NCBI GenBank assembly: GCA_964410485.1 | Contig: CAYPHJ010000014.1 | Coordinates: 1-62,044, forward strand | Origin: CAYPHJ01 sp964410485 | GTDB lineage: Bacteria > Desulfobacterota > Binatia > UBA9968 | DNA: 62,044 nucleotides | Direction of reading: 5' to 3' | In this document: in pieces, positions 42,097 to 49,862 of the stretch | Layout of the letters: every line of letters begins with the position of its first letter | How positions within the stretch are numbered: the first letter of the stretch is position 1 | Program-made: the position numbers and the translations under genes | Notes under the pieces: generated by a model | What the model was told of the DNA's origin: nothing | Database searches by the model: none | What the model saw: only the letters and a program-made list of their open reading frames with translations

Positions 42097-42771
42097 CTAG
42101 AATTTGATCATGTCGACTGTTGTGAGCGTTACCCGCGCCCCGACTCCCGGCGCGGTGGTCATGTGGTAAGCGACATACTGCTCGAAATACGTGTTTTCCG
42201 ACGACATTCCATCCAGAGGGACGACAACTTGAAGCCCTCTGAGAGCGGCTTGACTTCCGGTATAGAGAACGGCGCCATGAGCCGCTGTTCCTACCACGAT
42301 CACGGTCTTTATGCCTTTCTCCTTCAGGATCTTCTCCAGATCGGTCCTGAAGAACTTATCCACCGAAGCCTGCACGATCGGTTCCCCGGATTGCGGAGCC
42401 ACCTCTGGGAGAATATCCGGCGGTTTTGTCGCGCTCGTCAAACTGTGAACGACGGTCATGCCTTTGCCGCGCGCTTCTTTTAACAAGCTCTGGATCTTGG
42501 GCACCGAAGTCACGCACCGCGGCCGCCGCTCCATGTTGCAACCTGGCTTCACAATATCCAGCACGAGTAATGCGGTCGTCTTGGGCTCCACCGTAACCGG
42601 CTTGAGAGCCGGCGGCTTCGGCGGCTTGACCGCCGCCCATTCATCAATAATCGTTTTGGTTTGCGCTAAGGCATGACCTGTCGCAAGAAAAAAAAGTAAT
42701 GACACAGCCCCCACGTAGACACAAACAAAACCTACTGATCCGCTTTTTCTAAACATGGACTTCATCCTCAC
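42097..42771 (-). CDS. Secreted isochorismatase-fold protein lacking the catalytic cysteine
   Basis: A 224-residue cysteine-hydrolase-fold protein. Signal peptide: basic MRMKSMFRKSGS, hydrophobic VCVYVGAVSLLFFLATGHA, cleavage near ALAQ. Fold motifs: TTALLVLDIVKPGCN with Asp72, IVQASVDKFFRTDLEKIL with Lys139, and TVIVVGTAAHGAVLYTGSQA. In active amidases the last motif carries Cys after the cis-peptide (T-D-x-C-V); here that residue is Ala167. As in PhzD-type members, chemistry without a Cys is possible. The start ATG follows GAAGGAGGTGAG; repeat B copy 2 begins 10 bp upstream of the start. Confidence 0.85.
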   Translation of the reverse strand: MRMKSMFRKSGSVGFVCVYVGAVSLLFFLATGHALAQTKTIIDEWAAVKPPKPPALKPVTVEPKTTALLVLDIVKPGCNMERRPRCVTSVPKIQSLLKEARGKGMTVVHSLTSATKPPDILPEVAPQSGEPIVQASVDKFFRTDLEKILKEKGIKTVIVVGTAAHGAVLYTGSQAALRGLQVVVPLDGMSSENTYFEQYVAYHMTTAPGVGARVTLTTVDMIKF

Positions 42772-42780
42772 CTCCTTCGA

Positions 42781-42966
42781 AAATTGAACTTATGCAAACT
42801 CAGGCACTCGCTTGACAAGAAAATCCCCCGGTCCTGCGGCCCGCCCCCTTTGCAAAGGGGGCTATTGGGGGATTTGATCAACGCTTGTTCCATCCTTCCG
42901 GAGCCGTTCTGTGCCTGAGAGTTTATTTTCATCCTCTGCGGGCGAGCGCAAGCTCATGAAACACTC
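42781..42966. repeat. Palindromic repeat B, copy 2
   Basis: Left arm AAAATTGAACTTATGCAAAC, core AAAATCCCCCGG...GGGGGATTT, right arm GATCAACGCTTGTTCCATCC, GCCGTTCTGTGCCTGA and CTCATGAAACACT. It matches 11622-11809. It begins right at the Shine-Dalgarno of the isochorismatase-fold gene. Confidence 0.88.
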
Positions 42967-43048
42967 CTTACAAGATTAACCTCAACCTGCCTGCTCCGCT
43001 CTCCAGGGCTCGTCCTCGATCTCTAATGCGTACTTACATACGAGCTGC

Positions 43049-43285
43049 CTAGTCAATTCCCAAGAGCTGCTGAATTTTAGCTTGGTCGAAACCCACAACC
43101 GCTTGGCCATCGATCAAGGTGACCGGCGTGCTCTGGTAGCCCATATCTAGCAACTCTTTCAGTGCGGCTTGATCTGCTCTTACGTTTTTATCCACAAAGA
43201 CGATACCCTTTTGAGAAAGAAACTCCTTCTCCTTCTGACACGGACCTCAGCCAGGTTGGTTGTAAACAATAACCGTTTTTGCCAT
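43049..43285 (-). CDS. Glutaredoxin/NrdH-like selenoprotein (in-frame UGA at redox residue 13)
   Basis: A 78-codon thioredoxin-fold redox protein. With UGA read as Sec it starts MAKTVIVYNQPG-U-GPCQKE: the redox motif is U-G-P-C with Sec13 and Cys16. The rest is a normal glutaredoxin/NrdH: EFLSQKGIVFVDKNVRAD, ALKELLDMGYQSTPVTLIDG (cis-Pro T-P-V motif) and AVVGFDQAKIQQLLGID, then TAG. ATG at 43285 is preceded by CGGAGGTGACGC, a strong Shine-Dalgarno. The UGA (43247-43249) is the only in-frame stop. A hairpin at 43213-43231 fits bacterial SECIS rules. No ORF track call covers it, because UGA reads as stop. Alternative: a decayed gene or a TGC/TGT-to-TGA sequencing error. Confidence 0.72.
43213..43231 (-). 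promoter_or_regulatory. Putative bacterial SECIS element
   Basis: On the mRNA strand GAGAAGGAGUUUCUUUCUC folds into an 8-bp stem (one G-U pair) with a 3-nt GUU apical loop. The loop G is 24 nt after the UGA. Published bacterial SECIS rules ask for a G among the first two loop bases and a UGA-to-loop distance of roughly 16-37 nt; both are met. The stem lies within the coding sequence, as bacterial SECIS elements do. Confidence 0.55.
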
Positions 43286-43640
43286 GCGTCACCTCCGTTG
43301 GACTTAATCCATTATAGCGTTTAAAGCCGTGCCGATCGACGGGAACGGCGCCGTGGCAACTCGCCGTTTTTTACCGAAAACATCAATCCGTGTCTATAGA
43401 CCCGATCGGGTCATATCGGTGCTACCCCGGATGGGGTAATCCTGAGAAGAGTTCCACGTCTCGAGTCCAAGGTCTCGGGTTTCGGATTAGAATCACTTCC
43501 AAGTTCCCGTTCCGTCTGTGTTTCTGCCCCGAACACGAAACCTTGGAAGCCAGACTCGGAGACCGAGGATTTCTTGGTTGTTCTTGAATGCTTCTCTCGG
43601 TCTGGTAACTTGTGTCACATTGATGAGGTCTGATCATCGT
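43286..43640. other. Divergent intergenic region
   Basis: Lies between the glutaredoxin gene (minus) and the M28 peptidase gene (plus). It contains GATCGGGTCATATCGG/CCCGGATGGGG words and CGAGTCCAAGGTCTCGGGTT with a partial inverse near GAAACCTTGGAAGCC (43549). No gene is supported. Confidence 0.4.
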
Positions 43641-45623
43641 ATGAACACTTGCTCTGCCTTCATGACCGCCCATAAGAGTTCCCGGTGGGCTACGTTTCTC
43701 TTTCTCCTGCTCTTTTTTATTTGGGCAACCGAAGCCAAGACCTCCCTGAACACAGACGCCGATTCGTTGCGCCGCCATGTCGCGTACCTGGCGTCGGAAC
43801 GGCTCGCCGGTCGCGGAGTGGGTGGTGAGGGCATCCGACTTGCGCGCGATTACATCGCGCGCGAGTTCACCCGTTATGGCTTACAACCGGGAGGCGATCA
43901 CGGTAGCTATTTCCAAACCTTTGACGTGGCCACGGGCGTGGTAGTCACACAGCCGGCGAGCCTCTCTTTGGGAGATTCTTCCTTGCCACTGCGTCAAACT
44001 TGGACGCCGCTCGGATTCTCCGCGACCGGCAGTGTCGCAGCCGAGGTTGTTTTTGCCGGCTACGGAATCACGGCCAGATCGTACGGATACGATGACTATG
44101 CTGGCATCGATGTTAACGGGAAAATCGTTCTTGTGCTTCGCTATGAGCCACCGCCACTCGACGCGGACAGCCCTTTTCAAAAAAGCCCGCGTTACTCGCA
44201 TCACGCAACCCTGCGCTCCAAGGCGAATAACGCGCGCGACCACGGCGCCGTCGGCATGATTGTGGTCAATCTAAACACGCCGGCAACCGCCGAGGAAGAG
44301 CTGATTTCGCTGGCCGGGAGCTTGTGGCGCGGCGCCAATGACTTAATTGCAGCTCAGGTAAAACGCGCCAGGGTAGAGAAATGGGTTGGCGAACACGGTA
44401 TTTCGTTGAGTCGCCTGAAGGAGCAGATCGATCGCAAGGGAAAGCCGGCTTCTAGGGCGCTAAATGGGGCCAAGGCCACGCTCGAAGTCTCGCTTCAAGA
44501 GGTTCGTCAGCCAGCCGATAATGTGGTGGGGATTCTTCCGGGGTCCGATCCGAGATTGAGACACGAGGCGATCGTAGTTGGAGCGCATTACGATCATCTG
44601 GGACTCGGTCATTTCGGTACTCCTGATTCGACCACTGCCGGCCAGATCCATTACGGGGCGGATGATAACGCTTCCGGGACGGCGCTTATGTTGCGGATGG
44701 CGGAGGAGCTTAGCCGAGCAACTACGCAACCGGGTCGCACCATTGTCTTCATCGCTTTTTCGGCTGAGGAACTGGGGCTCCACGGTTCGAGACATTATGT
44801 GAATCATCCAGCCGTTCCGCTACCAGAGATTAAAGCCATGCTCAACTTTGACATGGTAGGCAGACTGCGTGACAATCAAGTGACCGCTTTCGGCGCGCGA
44901 TCGGGCCATGAGTTGAGCGCGATCATCGCTCAAGAAGCCGACCGCTTTGGCCTTCGCATTAGAGAATCGGATCACATTGGCCGCAGCGATCACATGGCCT
45001 TTTACAGTAAGGGTATACCATCAGTTCACTTCTTTACCGGCATTCATCCCGATTATCACCGACCGACGGACACCTGGGATAAACTAAACTTTCTCGGGAT
45101 GGCGCGCCTGACTCAGCTGGCCCGGGCCACGGCGCAAAGAATCGCCAATCAGAAAGAACCTCTGAACTTCGTGAGCCTTCCGTCACGCTCGTTGGCCGAT
45201 GGTCCGGAACAGACCGGACAATCCAGGAGTTATCTGGGAAGTATTCCCGATCTTACGGCGACTGAAGACGGTGTACGGCTGGCTGGTGTTTCCAATGGCA
45301 GCCCGGCTGCGCTAGCCGGTTTACGCTCGGGCGACATCATCGTTCGATTCGCGGGGACAAAAATTCAAAGCCTTGAGGACCTCACGGACCAACTACGCAT
45401 TAGTAAGCCAGGCGATGAAGTCGAGATCGTCGTTCGACGGGGGAAGGAGGCACTGGCCCTGAAGATCGTCCTCGGGTCACGGGTGGCCCGACGGATCTCA
45501 ACCCCCAGTATTCTCCGCGACCTGCCGCCTTCTCATGGCTCAAGTTCCTTAGCATCCCTAGGCGCCGATTCGATCTGGCGCACCCAGATACATCGGAGTC
45601 GACCTCCGGGGCGGTCGGCGTAA
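43641..45623 (+). CDS. Secreted M28 family aminopeptidase with PA and PDZ domains
   Basis: A 660-residue zinc exopeptidase. A signal or anchor segment (RWATFLFLLLFFIWATEAKT) is followed by a PA-type insert (~110-280, ending before KPASRALNGAK) and the M28 domain: VVGAHYDHLGLGHFG (His, Asp), HYGADDNASGTALM (bridging Asp), IAFSAEELGLHGS (catalytic Glu), LNFDMVGRL, and SDHMAFY...IHPDYHRPTDTW (last His). A C-terminal PDZ domain has GSPAALAGLRSGDIIVRFAG and SLEDLTDQLRISKPGD. ATG at 43641 is used because it places the hydrophobic segment correctly; the Shine-Dalgarno is weak. Probably periplasmic or outer-envelope peptide degradation. Confidence 0.9.
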   Translation: MNTCSAFMTAHKSSRWATFLFLLLFFIWATEAKTSLNTDADSLRRHVAYLASERLAGRGVGGEGIRLARDYIAREFTRYGLQPGGDHGSYFQTFDVATGVVVTQPASLSLGDSSLPLRQTWTPLGFSATGSVAAEVVFAGYGITARSYGYDDYAGIDVNGKIVLVLRYEPPPLDADSPFQKSPRYSHHATLRSKANNARDHGAVGMIVVNLNTPATAEEELISLAGSLWRGANDLIAAQVKRARVEKWVGEHGISLSRLKEQIDRKGKPASRALNGAKATLEVSLQEVRQPADNVVGILPGSDPRLRHEAIVVGAHYDHLGLGHFGTPDSTTAGQIHYGADDNASGTALMLRMAEELSRATTQPGRTIVFIAFSAEELGLHGSRHYVNHPAVPLPEIKAMLNFDMVGRLRDNQVTAFGARSGHELSAIIAQEADRFGLRIRESDHIGRSDHMAFYSKGIPSVHFFTGIHPDYHRPTDTWDKLNFLGMARLTQLARATAQRIANQKEPLNFVSLPSRSLADGPEQTGQSRSYLGSIPDLTATEDGVRLAGVSNGSPAALAGLRSGDIIVRFAGTKIQSLEDLTDQLRISKPGDEVEIVVRRGKEALALKIVLGSRVARRISTPSILRDLPPSHGSSSLASLGADSIWRTQIHRSRPPGRSA

Positions 45624-45736
45624 CCGAACCCCAGCTGTGACAGCCACTGAAGTCTTTTCGCCGCGACGGGCAAAGGCCGTAAGAACGCTAGAAAATTAAA
45701 AATTCGCAGTTCACAGCGATGCGATCCTTGTGTTAT

Positions 45737-45742
45737 TATAAT
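45737..45742 (+). promoter_or_regulatory. Possible -10 box of the GST gene
   Basis: TATAAT lies in an AT-rich stretch (TTATTATAATTTTC) about 20 bp before the ATG at 45765; a matching -35 is not clear. Confidence 0.3.
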
Positions 45743-45764
45743 TTTCTAAGGAGGATGGCCGCTG

Positions 45765-46370
45765 ATGATCAAACTGTACACCTTTCCCTACTCCACCAAC
45801 TCGCGAAAGGTCAGAATCGCCCTGCTTGAAAAGGGATTGGAATTCGAGCGCATCAACGTCGACCTGGCGAAAAGAGAGCAGAAGAACCCGGAATACTTAA
45901 AAATCCATCCGTTCGGCCAAGTACCGGCTTTGGACGACGAGGGCTTCATTGTTTACGATTCTACGATCATCAACGAGTACTTGGAGGATGAATATCCCTA
46001 TCCGCCTTTGATGCCGGAAGGCTCGGAGCGTCGAGCTCGCGCCCGCGTTATGGAAGATTTTCGCGACACTCATTTTAATCCTCCTTTCGTCAAGCTCATT
46101 AACGAGATGCGCAAGCCTGAACCGGAACGAGACGCGGCGGCTATTGGAAGCGCCAAGGCCGATATCGCAAAGTGCTTTGATCGCGTAGAGAAGGAATTGC
46201 AAGGCCAGGAATACCTTGCCGGCTCCTTCAGTCTTGCCGACATTGCTTTTATGGCCAATTTAGACCTACTGGATCGCTTCCAAGTAGCCGTCGATTCGAA
46301 ATACCCCAACACGCTCGCGTGGATCGCGCGTCTGAAAACCCGCCCGAGCTTCGCTGCCTCCGCATCTTAG
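45765..46370 (+). CDS. Glutathione S-transferase family protein
   Basis: A 201-residue canonical GST. The thioredoxin-fold domain has IKLYTFPYSTNSRKVRIALL (catalytic Ser in the S-T-N turn), PFGQVPALDDEGFIVYDSTI and the GSH-binding D-S-T (DSTIINEYLEDEYPYPPL). The helical domain ends with EYLAGSFSLADIAFMANLDL, the N-cap motif. The start ATG has TAAGGAGGATGG upstream. It lies 95 bp before the phosphatidylcholine synthase gene but there is no evidence that they share a function. Cytosolic conjugation or isomerisation role presumed. Confidence 0.92.
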   Translation: MIKLYTFPYSTNSRKVRIALLEKGLEFERINVDLAKREQKNPEYLKIHPFGQVPALDDEGFIVYDSTIINEYLEDEYPYPPLMPEGSERRARARVMEDFRDTHFNPPFVKLINEMRKPEPERDAAAIGSAKADIAKCFDRVEKELQGQEYLAGSFSLADIAFMANLDLLDRFQVAVDSKYPNTLAWIARLKTRPSFAASAS

Positions 46371-46454
46371 CGAGCCGGACGATTCTGAAGGTAGCGGCCC
46401 TCGACACTGCGAACCCCGAGCTATGCCTGCGTGGTACATCTGCCCTCAAAGTGA

Positions 46455-47150
46455 ATGACCGCTAGACTGATTCTAGCCTGGCTGGTGCATCTCTATACGG
46501 CTTCCGGAGCCGTCATCGCATTCGCCGCAATTGCTCTCATCAACCAGCACAGTTTTCAGCAGGTTTTCTGGCTCATGTCGCTGGCGGTTGCGATTGACAG
46601 CACGGACGGCACGCTAGCCAGAGCCGCGCGCGTGAAGGAGCATATCCCGTGGTTCGACGGCGATCGCCTTGAAGACCTGATGGATTATGCAAATTACGTG
46701 ATCGTTCCGTGCTGGTTTTTGCTCCATGCTGACGTTTTGCCGGCCCAGGATGCTTTTTGGCTGGCCGCGCTGCCTCTGCTCGCCAGCGCGTACGGTTTTT
46801 GCCAGAAAGACGCCAAGACTTCCGACCATTTCTTCCTCGGCTTTCCGTCCTATTGGAATGTCGTGGTCTTCTACATGTATGTGATTAAAGCTCCTGTGTG
46901 GATTAACGCGTTTGCAATTCTCATCCTGACTGTGCTCGTTTTCATTCCGTTGAGATACATTTACCCGAGCCGGACCCGAGAGTACCGCGCCCTAACCATC
47001 GGTCTGGGCATCCCATGGGGAATCGCCGTGCTTTACATCGTCTACGCTTTACCCGATCCACCCCGGTTGGTCGTGCTGGGCTCGCTGGTTTTTCCTGCAT
47101 ATTACCTGGCACTCTCCTTCTGGTTGGAAGCCAGACGGGTTCTCTCCTAA
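46455..47150 (+). CDS. pcs: Phosphatidylcholine synthase-like CDP-alcohol phosphatidyltransferase
   Basis: A 231-residue integral membrane enzyme with about 8 hydrophobic segments. The CDP-alcohol phosphotransferase signature is present as AIDSTDGTLARAARVKEH followed by PWFDGDRLEDLMDYANYVIV, i.e. D-x2-D-G-x2-A-R then the second acidic cluster. The D-G-x-R-L-x-D-x3-D arrangement and the length are those of bacterial Pcs, which condenses CDP-diacylglycerol with choline. Later segments are SYWNVVVFYMYVIKAPVW and LVVLGSLVFPAYYLALSFW. The start is ATG. Phosphatidylcholine would imply choline availability. Substrate assignment is by similarity; other CDP-alcohol transferases are possible. Confidence 0.8.
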   Translation: MTARLILAWLVHLYTASGAVIAFAAIALINQHSFQQVFWLMSLAVAIDSTDGTLARAARVKEHIPWFDGDRLEDLMDYANYVIVPCWFLLHADVLPAQDAFWLAALPLLASAYGFCQKDAKTSDHFFLGFPSYWNVVVFYMYVIKAPVWINAFAILILTVLVFIPLRYIYPSRTREYRALTIGLGIPWGIAVLYIVYALPDPPRLVVLGSLVFPAYYLALSFWLEARRVLS

Positions 47151-47334
47151 CTCCTCCCGTCAACCCTTCGATACAACCTTGCGGTCTACTCAGGGCGGTC
47201 GGACTCTTTTATTTCCGATTCCCCGAGTAGCCACGTTTCGGTGGCGTATCGAGGCGCTGGATCCCGCCATATGACCCACTTCGATGAAGGGCGTGGATTG
47301 CCCCGGCGTTTAAGCTGCGAGCCCTGAACCGTGC

Positions 47335-48483
47335 TCAGTCAAAAACCGTAACGCCAAGCACCCAACCTACGCAGTAGGTAACGCTCGCGGCGAGAAGCCC
47401 GATAAGCAGCATGCGTAGCCCGCTCACCAGGGGGCCGCGAGCAGTAAAGATGGAAAGGACTGCGCCCACGAGAAACAGCATAGAGAAGCTCAGCAAAGCG
47501 CTCGCCATCCAGCCCGTCTGTCCCGCAACAAACAGGTAGGGCGCAACTGGCACGAAAGCGCCCAAGACAAAGGCGCAAAACGAGCTGACGGCGGCTCCCC
47601 AGGGGGAGCCCAACTCAGAGGGATCCAAGCCCAACTCCTCCCGCGCCAGCGTGTCGATCGCCATCTTCGGATTGGCAATGATCCGTCGCGCCACCATGGC
47701 CGCTTCTTTCTCCGGGACTCCTTTTGCCTGGTAGATTAGCGACAGCTCTTCTTCTTCCTCTTTCGGGGACATTTCGAGCTCTTGTTTTTCCAACGTGATT
47801 TGCTGCTCAAAGAGCTCGCGTTGGGCGCGCATGGAGACATATTCTCCGGCAGCCATTGAAAATGAGCCTGACAAAAGCCCCGCGACCCCAGCCAATAAAA
47901 TGTATTCCGGCGCGGCCTCTGCCCCGGCGAACCCCATCACCAGGCTGAAATTAGAAACCAAGCCATCGTTTACGCCAAACACCGCGGCCCGCAAGCTCCC
48001 GCCACGGGACATGACGTGCCAGCGCTCGGCACCGATAATCGAGTCTGCCCCAGGGGTGCTATCCATGGCGCGCAGCGCCCGGCTATGCGCCCGCTCCTCG
48101 GCCGGTAGCCCGGCCGCCTCCGGCTGGTTGAGGTAACCCGCTTCATCTCTCGCTTCGAGGCTGCTCACGATCGGCAATACGCGCCGCGTACCAAAATGTC
48201 GCGCCATCCAACCCAGCATGCGCACGCGCGCCGTCGGACGATGTTTTGGCACCTCTCCTCCGGCCAAATGAATCAGGTGCGCCCAGCGTTGGGCATGGCG
48301 TTCTTCGTTCTCCGCAAGTCTGATGAAAATCGCCGCGCGCTTCTCGTCTTTCTCAGCGGCAGCAATCGCGCGGTAAAGCGCAATCCCATCCATTTCGACC
48401 AGATAGTTCTGGCGATAGCGCTCGAGGTCTGCCCGACTGCTCTTTCGGCGGCTTTTCATGTCCTCATTCTTCGCACAATACAT
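47335..48483 (-). CDS. Ferritin-like plus VIT1 domain iron/manganese exporter (MbfA-like)
   Basis: A 382-residue fusion. The N-terminal erythrin/ferritin-like domain has EMDGIALYRAIAAAEKDEK and FIRLAENEERHAQRWAHLI, giving the E...ExxH di-iron ligands. The C-terminal CCC1/VIT1 domain has SLRAAVFGVNDGLVSNFSL, GLLSGSFSMAAGEYVSMRAQ, a cytosolic Glu-rich segment (EQELEMSPKEEEEELSLIY type) and GAAVSSFCAFVLGAFVPVAP. The arrangement is that of MbfA, which exports iron and relieves peroxide stress. The start at 48483 overlaps a palindrome; ATG at 48459 is an alternative, with the palindrome then upstream as an operator. Confidence 0.9.
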   Translation of the reverse strand: MYCAKNEDMKSRRKSSRADLERYRQNYLVEMDGIALYRAIAAAEKDEKRAAIFIRLAENEERHAQRWAHLIHLAGGEVPKHRPTARVRMLGWMARHFGTRRVLPIVSSLEARDEAGYLNQPEAAGLPAEERAHSRALRAMDSTPGADSIIGAERWHVMSRGGSLRAAVFGVNDGLVSNFSLVMGFAGAEAAPEYILLAGVAGLLSGSFSMAAGEYVSMRAQRELFEQQITLEKQELEMSPKEEEEELSLIYQAKGVPEKEAAMVARRIIANPKMAIDTLAREELGLDPSELGSPWGAAVSSFCAFVLGAFVPVAPYLFVAGQTGWMASALLSFSMLFLVGAVLSIFTARGPLVSGLRMLLIGLLAASVTYCVGWVLGVTVFD

Positions 48484-48488
48484 TGTGC
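48473..48488. promoter_or_regulatory. 7-2-7 palindrome at the mbfA-like start
   Basis: GCACAAT-AC-ATTGTGC is a perfect inverted repeat covering the first possible start codon of the iron-exporter gene. If translation starts at ATG 48459, it lies ~14-30 bp upstream, a likely repressor site. The regulator is unknown; MbfA genes elsewhere are under Irr or peroxide control. Confidence 0.5.
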
Positions 48489-48621
48489 ACCGCTAATCAT
48501 ATCTCCACGCTGCCACCCTGAGTTTAAATTCGCAAGTCGAAACCGGCATTCCGACTCGGCGGTACATCTTCGGGCTCCATCACACTTGCATGGCAGCAGC
48601 CATTCATTTAACTTTCCGGGT

Positions 48622-49830
48622 ATGCTTCAATTCGCCGATATCGAAGAAGCGCGTTCGCGTATCCACAAACATATCTATCTCTCACCCTGTCCGTGCTCTG
48701 AAACCATCAGCCGGCTCACTGGCAATCGCGTGTTTTTTAAGCTCGATAATTTACAAATGACCGGCTCGTTCAAGGAGCGGGGCGCACTCAATCGTTTAAT
48801 GACGCTCACACCGGATGAAGCCCGGCGGGGCGTGATTGCTGCCAGTGCCGGCAATCATGGCCTGGCTGTGGCGTTCCACAGCCACCGCCTGAACGTCGCC
48901 GCAACCATTGTCATGCCACTCCACGCGCCTCTGATTAAAGTAAGCCGCGTCCGACGCAACGGCGCGCAAACTCTTCTCTACGGAGAGGATTACGACGCAG
49001 CTTTCGCCGAAGCTTACCGCATGGCGAAGGAAAAAGGTCTTACCTTCATTCACGCCTTTGATGACCCCTGGGTAATCGCCGGTCAAGGCACGATGGGAAT
49101 AGAGTTGTACGAACAGAACGCAGAACTCGATGCTGTTATCGTTCCAGTCGGTGGAGGGGGCTTGATTGCAGGTGTCGCTTTGGCACTAAAGACGCTGAAT
49201 CCAAAAATTCTGATTATCGGGGTACAAACCGAAACTCTTCCCACACTGAAGGTGGCTTTGGAGGAGGGCCACCCGGTTCAGTTACCTCCGGCAACGACTT
49301 TGGCGGATGGCATTGCCGTGCGTTCGGTTGGCCAAATACCCTTGGAAATTATCCGGCAATACATCGATGATGTCGTCAGCGTCAGTGAAAGGGAAATTGC
49401 CAATGCCGTCCTGTTACTTCTGGAGATCGAGAAGACCGTCGCTGAAGGAGCAGCGGCAGTTTCACTGGCGGCGCTCGTCAATTCAAAGATCGCGCTCTCT
49501 AACAAGAAGGTCGGGCTTGTCGTTTCCGGCGGAAATATTGACGTTAACCTGATATCACGCATCATCGAACAAGGATTGATCCAGGATGGCCGACTCACAC
49601 GGTTGTCCGTTGTTCTCCCCGATCGTCCCGGCTCACTGGCTCGGCTGGCGCGCTGTGTAGGAGATCTGCGGGCAAACATACTGCAAATCAGCCAGAGGCG
49701 CGGTTTTGGACCAGTGGCGATCAGCGAAACCGAAGTCGAACTCATTCTCGAAACCACCGGAGCCGATCACATTGACCGGATATTCGAGGCGCTGCAAGCC
49801 GAACATTTTAAGATCAAAAAAGATGCGTGA
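48622..49830 (+). CDS. ilvA: Threonine ammonia-lyase (PLP-dependent)
   Basis: A 402-residue PLP fold-type II enzyme. The Schiff-base Lys is in MTGSFKERGALNRL. ASAGNHGLAVAFHSH is the substrate loop, VPVGGGGLIAGVALAL the phosphate-binding Gly loop, and SGGNIDVNLISRII ends the catalytic domain. A C-terminal ACT domain follows (VVLPDRPGSLARLARCVGDL to LETTGADHIDRIFEALQ). It converts threonine to 2-oxobutanoate and ammonia. Single ACT and this length match biosynthetic/catabolic short IlvA/TdcB forms. ATG at 48622 is used; the open frame upstream is antisense to the iron-exporter gene. ilvA versus tdcB cannot be settled here. Confidence 0.9.
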   Translation: MLQFADIEEARSRIHKHIYLSPCPCSETISRLTGNRVFFKLDNLQMTGSFKERGALNRLMTLTPDEARRGVIAASAGNHGLAVAFHSHRLNVAATIVMPLHAPLIKVSRVRRNGAQTLLYGEDYDAAFAEAYRMAKEKGLTFIHAFDDPWVIAGQGTMGIELYEQNAELDAVIVPVGGGGLIAGVALALKTLNPKILIIGVQTETLPTLKVALEEGHPVQLPPATTLADGIAVRSVGQIPLEIIRQYIDDVVSVSEREIANAVLLLLEIEKTVAEGAAAVSLAALVNSKIALSNKKVGLVVSGGNIDVNLISRIIEQGLIQDGRLTRLSVVLPDRPGSLARLARCVGDLRANILQISQRRGFGPVAISETEVELILETTGADHIDRIFEALQAEHFKIKKDA

Positions 49831-49862
49831 GCACCGCTTGCTTTGGGAGCTTTGCGCCTCTC

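Noticed and set aside
43213..43285. Reading the UGA gene as a simple pseudogene
   Set aside because: A single stop exactly at the redox Cys, with intact frame, ribosome site and downstream hairpin, fits Sec better. A base-call error remains possible and is listed as a refutation test.
47188..47260. tRNA-like or terminator structure
   Set aside because: The CTACTC...GAGTAG pair matches the 897-980 repeat, not a tRNA; no T-run.
48196..48621. N-terminal extension of the threonine dehydratase
   Set aside because: This part is antisense to the iron exporter and has no domain; ATG 48622 gives the normal length.
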